NCBI GenBank assembly: GCA_022829145.1
Contig: CM040756.1
Coordinates: 1,823,784 to 1,887,783, forward strand
Length of the DNA: 64,000 bases
Direction: 5' to 3'
DNA from: Albula goreensis
Lineage: Eukaryota; Chordata; Actinopteri; Albuliformes; Albulidae
Shown here piece by piece: positions 11,775 to 21,520 of the stretch. The notes beneath the pieces are model-generated. The model worked only from the letters and a program-made list of their open reading frames with translations, made no database searches and was not told the origin of the DNA. The position numbers and the translations under genes are program-made. Numbering within the stretch: the stretch's first letter is position 1; each line of letters opens with the position of its first letter.

Positions 11775-12595
11775 TGATGGGGTGAGCAGGAGGGAGAGCA
11801 GCAGAGCATGGAGCAGGAGCTGGGGTGAGCAGGAGGGAGAGCAGCAGAGCATGGAGCAGGAGCTGGGGTGAGCATGTTGGAGAGCAGCAGAGCAGGGAGC
11901 AGGAGCTGGGGTGAGCAGGAGGAGAGCAGCAGAGCAGGGCAGGAGCTGGGGTGAGCAGGAGGAGGCAGCAGAGCAGGGAGCAGGGCTGGGGTGAGCAGGA
12001 GGAGGCAGCAGAGCAGGGAGCAGGAGCTGGGGGAGAACAGGTGTGAGAGCAGCAGAGCCTGGAGCAGGAGCCGAGGTGTGCAGGAGGGAGAGCAGCAGAG
12101 CAGGGAGCAGGGGCTGGGGTGAGCAGGTGGGAGAGCAGCAGAGTAGGGAGCAGGAGCTGGGGTGAGCAGGTTGGAGAGCAGCAGAGCAGGGAGCAGGAGC
12201 TGGGGTGAGCAGGTGGGAGAGCAGCAGAGCAGGGAGCAGGAGCTGGGGTGAGCAGGTGGGAGAGCAGCAGAGCAGGGAGCAGGAGCTGGGGAGAACAGGT
12301 GTGAGAGCAGCAGAGCCTGGAGCAGGAGCCGAGGTGTGCAGGTGGGAGAGCAGCAGAGCAGGGAGCAGGTGCTGGGGTGAGCAGGTGGGAGAACAGCAGA
12401 GCAGGGAGCAGGCGCTGGGGTGAGCAGGTGGGAGAGCAGCAGAGCAGGGAGCAGGAGCTGGGATGAGCAGGTGGGAGCAGCAGAGCAGGGAGCAGGAGCT
12501 GGGGTGAGCAGGTGGGAGAGCAGCAGAGCAGGGAGCAGGAGCTGGGGTGAGCAGGTGGGAGAGCAGCAGAGCAGGGAGCAGGTGCTGGGGAAGGG
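11775..12595. repeat. 44-bp minisatellite, about 18 copies
   Basis: Units of about 44 bp (gtgagcaggtgggagagcag then cagagcagggagcaggagct gggg), purine-rich on the plus strand, with several truncated or diverged units (11,870-12,080). Open frames over the array reflect repeat composition. Confidence 0.93.
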
Positions 12596-12834
12596 GCTGC
12601 TCTTTGTATTCTTTAAAACAGGTGATCAGTGTTCAAAAAGCACCTGCACATTTGCAATGGACACTAGTGCTGACTGACAGTGTTGTGATGTAAAGCAAAG
12701 CTTTGGGATGTAAATATCACCCTTATAAATATTCATGTTCTCATTGAAAAGAATAAACTTTGGAACAACAGTATATGTTTCTTTGTAGTGGAAATAATAA
12801 TTAACAGTAATTAATATAAAAATCTCTGTCTGTG

Positions 12835-13110
12835 ATTGCAGCTGATCCATATCCCTATATCCCAGATCACACAGTTTTACAGAATCTCCAACATAAACCC
12901 TAAACCCAGCTGGGCCAGGCCTGGATATCCCTGATACAGCATTCACACATACACAGGAAAAGCACACAATTAACTACAGTTTCTTTCCTAAAATGCTGTA
13001 GCAGTTTGAGCAAATTTTTAAATTTAAATTTCTGTTTCACTGGAGTATTTTCCTTCTCTCCCTCATCCCAGATCACACAGTTTTACAGAAGATCTAACCG
13101 AGAATGCACT
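12835..13110 (-). repeat. Duplicated 3' tails of the TRIM SPRY exon
   Basis: Two degenerate partial copies of the last codons of the SPRY exon lie downstream of the gene (12,837-12,905 and 13,060-13,095). Each contains gatcacacagttttacaga, which on the minus strand encodes the terminal SVKLCDL. The true exon end at 13,256-13,280 has the same motif. The copies are too short to be functional exons but could serve as alternative ends only if spliced, for which there is no sign. Confidence 0.7.
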
Positions 13111-13255
13111 CTTTAAAATGAGTTTTTATGAAAATTAAATTTAAAGGTTTTTATTTGTATATGTATTTTCAGCAATTGTTTATTTTATTGTATTATTTCT
13201 TTATATGGTAATGATGATGGGAGTGTTTTTCCCTCTTTCAGTATTCTCTCCCTCA

Positions 13256-14805
13256 TCACAGATCACACAGTTTTACAGAAGACCCATGATAAATATCCCA
13301 AAACCCAAAATCAAACCCAAACCCAGGATAGAGGGGCTGAGTGAATGTGGTCTGGACTCTGTGCAGGAGGGTCATTGTGTCAGAGACGCTGTAGAAGGAC
13401 AGAGATCCTGCCCTGTGATCCAGGTACACTCCTATTCTGGAGGAGGAGGGGCCAGAGATTTCAGTGATCTTATAATTGTGCCAGAAAGAGTAGCTGGAAG
13501 GAGAGCAGCTCAAACTCCAGGACTTGGCATTACGTCCCAGAGCAGAGTCAGCACCCCCTCCTTTCCTGCTGATCTCTTTATATGACACTGCTATAACAAC
13601 CCCATCCCCACTCCACTCAGCCTCCCAGTAACAGCGTCCAGACAGACCCTCTCTGCACAGCACTTGGGGCAGGCTGTCAAATCTCTCTGGGTGATCAGGA
13701 TATGGCTGGGTCTCTCTCACCCATGTCGCCTTTCTGTTCCCCTCAGACAGACGGAGGCGTCTATACGCTGTGTTTGGGTCCAGAGTGAGCCGACAGGAAT
13801 CTGATGGAGGAGAAGGAGAGAAGAGAGCTCAGTAATCATAATCATCACATTACATCACTTACATATTTTACATTTTAATAATTTCATATTTACAGTGATT
13901 ATTATTACACTGTTGATTATTTTGTTCACTTTAAAGCTTTTATTTCTGTTGCTTTCTTTTTTCCTTCTTTACCTGAGTGTTGAAATTTCCATAAAAGTGA
14001 TATTTGCTTTTCTAATTCTACATACAGTGGATAACTGTGAAACGTATTATCACATATTATCTGAAACTATCTCTATACAGTGTTTAACTGTGTTACACAT
14101 ATTATCATATTTTATCCATATGTTTAATGCAAGAATCACTGCAGCTGAATTATAACAGGGATCTGATGGAGGAGAAGATTTATGAGATCCTGAAAGTAAA
14201 TCGGAACATAAGTATACAAAATACTTCAAATATTAATTTTATTCATATTTCCTCATATTCACACATTGCCTTATTGTTTAATTTCAGTTTAATTTCAGAC
14301 TCACATTGTAAGAAGTCCTCTCTGGTCCTGGGCTCTACAATATGGACTTCTTTCACTGCAGAGAGAATCACAACATGAGAGCCTAAAGATTCACTTTTCA
14401 TCACATTTCCTGGAGGAGCAGAATGCTGTTTTTTATATAAAATGTGCATAAAGAAATAGTCCAAATGTGAAAGTGAGATTAATATAATGTAATATCCTGT
14501 AATATAATGTGTTATCCAGGTTAGCGCTGGAGGCTCAGTAGTTTTGGCAGTTTGCTTTTAAACTGCAGTGACAGTTGGAACTGAAAGTTTGAAACTGCAA
14601 CAATGTAGCAGATTTCCCTGGTTGCCATGGCGAGCAGACAGAGAGCAGGTAGCAGAGATACAGGACCCTGCAGAGCTGAGCAATGAACAGACCAGGAAGC
14701 AACATAAACTCACTGCACTCAGAAACAACCCAGAGGGCCAGTACTCTGACTACACTCATACTGTACACTGAGTTAGCACTACCCTGCACTGAGAACCACA
14801 GCAGC

Positions 14806-14869
<64 letters not shown>

Positions 14870-14929
14870 CTGACTACACTCATACTGTACACTGAGTTAG
14901 CACTACCCTGCACTGAGAACCACAGCAGC

Positions 14930-14963
<34 letters not shown>

Positions 14964-17868
14964 TCTGTGTGAGTCTGTGTGTGTGTGTGTACATACTCTG
15001 GGAGGGCTGCTTCAGGGTCCTGGGCTCTGCAGTCTTTAGAATATTTCCTTCCTTCACTGGTAAAAGAGAAAAGAATCAACAAAGGAGCTCAGATATATAG
15101 AGAATTAAATGAATTCAAATCAAGAAAAAAAAATATTTCTCCATTGATCACCTGTTTGAGAGATCTTGACTAATTCCTCCTTGCAGACGTCCTCCAGTCG
15201 CTCTTTTAACTGAGAGACAGATTTCCTCACAGCCTCAAAAGAGAGGTGTGAATTGACAGTGATGCTGGGTAAGTCTCCAGGTCCAGGAGGGGCACAGACA
15301 GACTGACAGCTCTACAGACAGACAGACAGAGCCAAACAGTCTCAGTACACATTCCTGTGGAGATGCCAGGAGCAGATCTTTGTAAATGAAGAACACGCCT
15401 CACCATGTATGTACAATGTACACAGTGCAGATTGTCAGAGAGCCAGTGATGTTACCTGGAGGAAATGGATGTGATCCTCTGTGTGTGAAAGCTGCTCCAG
15501 CTCAGCGTCTCTCCTCCTCAGCTCAGCAATCTCCTGCTCCAGTCGCTCCAGGAGTCCTTCAGCCCGACTCACTGCAGCCTTTTCATAATCTCTGATCAGC
15601 TCTTTCACCTCAGAGCGCCTTCTCTCAATGGAGCGGATCAGCTCAGTAAAGATCCTCTCACTGTCCTCCACTGCTGCCTGTGCAGAGCGCTGTTAGGAGA
15701 CACAGAGAGAGGAGGGCTGTACATTTGAACTAGGCCTTTCACTCAGCTCTTACTGGGACCCCAGACAGCCTGTTCCCCACAGTGTGGCTCAGTGGAATTG
15801 AGCCCCACAGGGCTGGAAAGTGGCCCAACACTGGGCTCCTCGCTGGCTGACTGGAGGAGAGCCCTGACTGAGCCCTGAAATGGCTCTTCCAGCAGCCAGC
15901 TGTTGTCTTCTCCTCTGGTCAGTACCCACCGTGAGTGACTGCAAAGCCTGTCTCAGATCCTGCAGCTCCTTCTCTCTCTCCTGGATTCTCTGCTTGGATT
16001 TCCTCTGTGTCTCCCCCAGCTCCTTCTGTGGAAAAATGTTTCATCAGTTTTATAATAGCCCATTAAGTTTTAATTCAGTAATTATAATGTCATATTAAAG
16101 ATTAAACCATAACTACTAAATTGCATGGCATTCTGCAGGTCAGTGTATAGAAGTGCACTGGCCTTATGGGTAAAGCTTGTTAAACTGTGTGAGTGAACTA
16201 GCTGCTCCAGCCGTGTTGATTCCCATTCAGGGAGTGAATAGGGGGGTGAGGGGTGTGAACAGAGCTGTCACAGAGAGCTGGCTTGTGTTCACTTCCTGCT
16301 CAGCTCAGAAATGTTGATTTCAATTTTCAATAATGATCCACAATAAAAATCTAATATAATTATTAATTTTGTAATTTTTTTTTATGTCAGTAGGCCAGAG
16401 ACTGCCGAACTCCTGCAACCTGACCTCTAGTTCTGCCGCCCCCCCCCTTCACAAATAAACACCCAGCACAGGGAAACGCTGGACAAGGTAAGTACACAAA
16501 TATTAATCTATATCAGTCAATTCATAAATCATTCACAACATTCTTAAGCACAACCTGCACCCTGGTTCGTTCTACTCTGCCATGACCCCGATACTGGATG
16601 CTGGTAACCCTCTATGTCTCCCCCTGATGCAAAGACCCCCCCAGCCTTCAGTCTCACTCCCCACTCTGGCTTCCTGCTGAATGTCCTGCTTAAAGGGGGG
16701 TTTCAGCTGAGTGATCAACTACTCAGGGCGTGGCCAGACACACCCAGAAAACAACACAGAGAGAAAGAAAAGAAACCTGGGAAGTAGTTTGTCCTTTACT
16801 CTGCCAAGCCTCACTACTCTCACAACAACACAGAGAGAGAATCCTTCTCTACATTCACAACAGCACAAACCCTCTCTGCATTCCAAAATAAAACACTAAC
16901 ATAATAATTCACAAGTGAATTAATCAAACACAAAACATTGCCGGCCAGCAACATTCAAAAAAAGAAAAATAAATAAACATACTGCCCTGTGGAAAACATG
17001 ATCCCTCCTTAATCTTAAAAACGGACCTTTCGCTTACAGTACCTTCTACCGTGGATCTACATAACATTCAGACAGTGCAGCAAAAACCCACCAAATATAT
17101 GATTCATATATTTCATTCTTAATAAAATTTGTATAAAATTAATGAAGCCCTTGAATCAAATCAAGGGGTTCTGTTCAAAACATGCCATCACTCACTGTTT
17201 GAAAAAACAATTCTCACAGTGTAACTCTCCAAATGTAGCCAGTATCAGAGCTGCCAGTAAAGAGCTCCAGTCCTTACCTGTTTCTCAGTCCTTTGTGCTG
17301 CAGCTGAGACTGTATCATGGCCTTTGTGTTCATCCATCGTACACAGATAACAGATACACTGCTGATCAGTACGACAGTAAACCTCCAGCAGTTTGTCATG
17401 ATGAGAGCAGATCTTCTCTTGCAGGTTTCCAGTGGCTTGGACCACTTTGTGCTTCTTAAAGGCAGGAGATTCATAGTGAGGCTGGAGGTGAGTTTCACAG
17501 TAAGAGGCCAGACACACCAGACAGGACTTGACGGCTTTGAGCTTTCTCCCAGTGCAGACATCACACGCCACGTGTCCAGGTCCAGTGTAACAATGAGCAG
17601 GAGGAGGAGCTTGGAGTCCTGTCTTCTTCAGTTTCTCCACCATTTGAGCCACAAGAACATTTCTTTTCAGACTTGGTCTTGGGGTGAAGGTCTGTCTGCA
17701 CTGGGGACAGCTGTAGACACCAGTATGATCATCCTGATCCCAGCAGCCCTTAATACAGCCCATACAGTAACTGTGTCCACAGGGAATAGTCACCGGATCC
17801 TTCAGTAGATCCAGACAGATCGGACAGCTGAACTGGTCCTGATCCAGTAGATCTCCAGCTTGTGCCAT
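13256..17868 (-). CDS. TRIM protein of the fish TRIM16-like/finTRIM type (RING, B-boxes, coiled coil, SPRY)
   Basis: Predicted E3 ubiquitin ligase. Six exons join with continuous frame: 17278-17868, 15930-16025, 15456-15689, 15152-15311, 14305-14355 and 13256-13800, all with GT-AG borders. Exon 1 (197 residues from MAQAGD) has a C3HC4 RING with ligands C15, C18, C30, H32, C35, C38, C54 and C57. A cysteine/histidine-rich B-box-1-like stretch follows (about 102-140), then a B-box 2 ([12 protein letters not shown]...CTMDEHKGH, about 154-183). Exons 2-4 are charged heptad-like coiled coil. The 51-bp exon encodes [14 protein letters not shown], and the last exon is a PRY-SPRY domain ([41 protein letters not shown]) ending KLCDL. 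This architecture and exon layout match fish finTRIM genes, many of which are linked to antiviral responses. No frameshift was found. A paralogue lies at 57,040-61,412. Confidence 0.92.
14745..14995. repeat. GT microsatellites within a duplicated 120-bp block
   Basis: The block starting gtactctgactacactcata and ending at cacagcagcaggg is present twice (14,740-14,805 and 14,866-14,932), each followed by a long (GT)n run (14,806-14,866 and 14,933-14,990). It lies in an intron of the TRIM gene, immediately downstream on the minus strand of the putative 60-bp exon. Confidence 0.9.
14997..15056 (-). other. Possible alternative 60-bp exon of the TRIM gene
   Basis: Between the 160-bp exon and the 51-bp exon lies a 60-bp open segment with acceptor ctcttttaccag and donor gtatgt. 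It has the same entry and exit phase as the 51-bp exon. Its translation, [20 protein letters not shown], resembles the 51-bp exon's [17 protein letters not shown], so it looks like a duplicated linker exon that could be used instead of, or in addition to, the standard one. Confidence 0.45.
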
Positions 17869-17996
17869 TTTACTATGTACACTGACAGAGACGGAGTTAA
17901 GTTTTGTTTCTCTGAAACTGTGAGAGAGAGAGAGAGGGAGGGAGTTCCTGGTTTTACCTGTTCCTGCAGGAGGTGTGGTGCTGGACTGAGGCCATG
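17869..17996 (-). promoter_or_regulatory. 5' flank / leader of the TRIM gene
   Basis: The segment between the RING start codon and the 58-bp minisatellite is the likely 5' leader and proximal promoter. On the minus strand cagtttcagagaaacaaaac (about 17,903-17,923) contains closely spaced GAAA-like half sites, which weakly resemble an IRF/ISRE element as expected for interferon-inducible TRIMs. It is not a full consensus match. A GA-rich tract (17,921-17,940) lies alongside. Confidence 0.3.
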
Positions 17997-18475
17997 CTGA
18001 GCAGAGAGTGGAGATTCACTCATAAATATCACACACAGTCACTCACACTGCAGGCTGAGCAGAGAGTGGAGATTCACTCATAAATATCACACACAGTCAC
18101 TCACACTGCAGGCTGAGCAGAGAGTGGAGATTCACTCATAAATATCACACACAGTCACTCACACTGCAGGCTGAGCAGAGAGTGGAGATTCACTCATAAA
18201 TATCACACACAGACACTCACACTGCAGGCTGAGCAGAGAGTGGAGATTCACTCATAAATATCACACACAGTCACTCACACTGCAGGCTGAGCAGAGAGTG
18301 GAGATTCACTCATAAATATCACACACTCACTCACACTGCAGGCTGAGCAGAGAGTGGAGATTCACTCATAAATATCACACACAGTCACTCACACTGCAGG
18401 CTGAGCAGAGAGTGGAGATTCACTCATAAATATCACACACAGTCACTCACACTGCAGGCTGAGCAGAGAGTGACT
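17997..18475. repeat. 58-bp minisatellite, about 8 copies
   Basis: Same unit as at 1-300, here about eight copies directly upstream of the TRIM gene. Units are nearly identical between the two arrays, pointing to recent amplification or exchange. One unit lacks a few CA dinucleotides (about 18,320). Confidence 0.95.
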
Positions 18476-18479
18476 GTCT

Positions 18480-21475
18480 GATGTCTCTGTTCTGCTCCTA
18501 CAGCTCATATGGTACAGAGAGCATAAGTTCCAAAATTTTGAATGAAGACAGGGATGTGAGGTTTTTAATTTCAGGACTAAATCAAACACAACTCACAATT
18601 TGATTAAACTTAACAGAGGTTTATTTAACGGTTAGAGGAATACGAAGATAAAAATGAAATGTGTAAACTAGACTTTTGCTGAACCACTAAACAATCAAGT
18701 CTGAAGACATGAAGAAGAAAGACAGCATTGTTAAAAAAACAAATGAACAGATGGAACATGATGATCTCCCTTCAGAAGACACCCCTCCCTGCAATGGCAA
18801 ATATATTTTTCCTGTGGTAGATGCATTATTAATTATTAATTTGCAATCTCTTTGATAAGATTGTGGCTACAACACACACCTCCACCTCGTGTTTCCTGCT
18901 TAGTTGTGTCACTTTCTTTGTGATTTATTTTAGGTAATTTTTCTTTTTCTTCCAAAGCAAGAGTAGATTTTATATGTTGCAATTTCTCAGTTTGACTGTT
19001 TTTGAAAGAGACCAAACATCAATACCAAGTCATAAAAATGATGGTGACAGTTCACACTCTGCATTAATCAGGTAGGAGAAATGCAAATTATTAATAATTA
19101 ACTTACATGGTTACTAAGACATTCACAACTGAGCATCAGAGAGGTTCACAAATAGCTATTTTTTATGTTCAAATCATGTCACACCATTCTCATGGTCTGG
19201 CAGTGTGAGTCGTATTTATTTTGTGTGAGCCCCAGTCAGAAGTATTTTTGTTGTAAGTAAAAACTCCTTCTCCTATGTTGAATTCAGCAAACTAGATGTC
19301 CATCATCCCTCTCTTTGAATAGGCTTAGGCTGCACTAAAAGAAAATTCTTTGACCACCAAATAAAAATGGAGTAGAAAAAGTAATAAAGAAGTTACTCTC
19401 ATGAGGAAGTTACGCATATTTTCCCAATGTGCATGTCATGCTTATGTTAATGTTTCTTGGTGTACACCATGTGACCTTCGCAAAAGCTGATACTCATGGC
19501 AGAGCTGCCATTTAGAACCCTCCCACCCCCAAAACCAAGGGCAACGGACTGCTTTCCATAACCTGGTGCAATGAGCACTAGTTATTTGCTCTTTTTGACA
19601 TATCCACATGGGTTTTTTAGTTTTATATGTGTTTTAGAGTGGAAAGGAAGTTCTGGAATGTACAGTGCAGAGCAAGGTTTCCACCTGCCAAAAGAATGAG
19701 TCTCAAAACAGGTGCAGAAGCATTTCACGAAGGACAGAAAATGCTCTGAATGCAAAAGGCAGTCTAACTCCATAGCTTAACTTAATAATTCATAAATATT
19801 CATAGTTTGGTATTTCCATTATGAAGTTTCCACCCCATACAACATGGAAGAGATGGTAGATGAATATACATACATACAGACAAGAACAGACGTATACCAT
19901 ACATGCTTTTGTACATAAAACATGGTTATGCAAAAATGAGTTACAACATTATATGTGTAAAAAAAAATGTGACCACTGTTATTACATCCTCATCAAATGA
20001 GTATATTTAAGAATGTAGAAGTCCAAGGCACTGTGATTCTACAGCAGGAGATGCCCGATGGTGGACAGTCCGTTCCCTCCCATGTGACAAGGTGCCTGGA
20101 GATGAGAGAGCCCTCAGGACTCTCTCAGGTAGCGCATGAGGATTTTCCCCAGCTGTCACTGTCGTACAAACGTGCGCCTCCATTCCCGATAGAATTCCCA
20201 GCAAATCGTGCATGCAGTGTCAGTGGTTTTGGTGTCAGACGTTTGGATGGACCATAGGTGGAAGAGCTGCAGATGAGAGCTCATACCGGTGCCAGCACCT
20301 GGAACCTGGGTCCTGTCAGGTTAGGCTGTAGATGGTCATCAAGTAGGGCCAATCCCAGAGGCGGAACAGGGATCCAGCGGCATGTGCCACGCTGGGTGTT
20401 TCTCCCCCAGGAGGGAAGTGTTGAGATATCGGTGCGGAGGGAGGGGACTTTGTCTTTCAGTTACTGAGATGTGAGGAGCACGACAGCTTAAGGTCCTCTT
20501 TGGGGTGAGGACCATCAACATTCACACTGCATTCACCCGTTTGGGTGAACTTTGGGCTGATCTCACAGTCCACAACACAGCCAGGCTATGAATCATCCTC
20601 CATGGAGCAGATGTGTCCGTGGGTATGAGCAAACAGTCAAAAGGGGTCCTGCACTCAGAAAGGAGAACTTAGCAGGTCTTAAAGGTACATGGTGGTGATG
20701 GGGGTTGCCTGTTTCACATTAACCCAGAGAGGTAACTGGAAGACTCTGGCCTTAGACCACAGTACTCCATGTAAATGAACCTTCTGGCTTCTGAATCACA
20801 CGGAAACCCTTCAACCACATGCAGAGTACTCCCATGCTGAAAGATTCAAAGAACAATTTCCCCAAATGTTTCAGAAGCAAGTAAAAGGTCCTGTTTGTCA
20901 ACAGGACAGTGTTCAATGGGACACTATTCCCTTGGCTTATGGATCTGCAAGTTATGATCAGGAAGGACCCGAAGAAAATGTTTTATTTTCATTCTATATT
21001 TAAAATTCCAGTCAATGGAACAACAAGGCATTGTTTCAAAGATATTATATTGGTACTCTTCTCTTTTAAAAAAGCATGACATGCAGTCCAAACATGGATA
21101 TTATGGAAAAGACAAGCTTTATGAGACAGTGGTTTTGACAAACACCCACACACCTGAGGCTCCTAAACTGGCTGCACATGAGCACTATGATATTACATTG
21201 AAATGTTCACTAATAAATGCTATGTTGAAGGAGAGATTGCTACCAAGAAACAAAGCTGATACTAATATTTTACCTTCCACATTTAATCTGTCATAAAAAT
21301 GTCATTTCCATTCTAAGCCTTACAACCATTACTTACATGGAAATTCAGATAATTTGTTGATATTCTCAATTTAACATCACTGAGAGCAAAACAATTTTGA
21401 ATTATTTTAAAAAGATAATCTGGGGTTTCCCATGATCTGTGAGTGTGATTTTTAATTCATGCTGGAAACCTTGCT
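18480..21475. other. Intergenic region without a recognised gene
   Basis: About 3 kb between the TRIM gene and the zinc-finger gene. Mostly AT-rich DNA. A more GC-rich island at 20,000-20,640 has short open frames on both strands (for example 19,997-20,257) without any domain I recognise; it could be the remnant of a mobile element. No splice-linked exon series was found. Confidence 0.5.
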
Positions 21476-21520
21476 ATCAACAAGTTTGTTGCAAGACAAG
21501 GGGTGTGAAAGAGGTCATGC

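Noticed and set aside
11310-11871. Leucine/alanine/lysine-rich repetitive open frames over the 24-bp array
   Set aside because: All are frame shadows of the minisatellite, present in several phases and on both strands at once.
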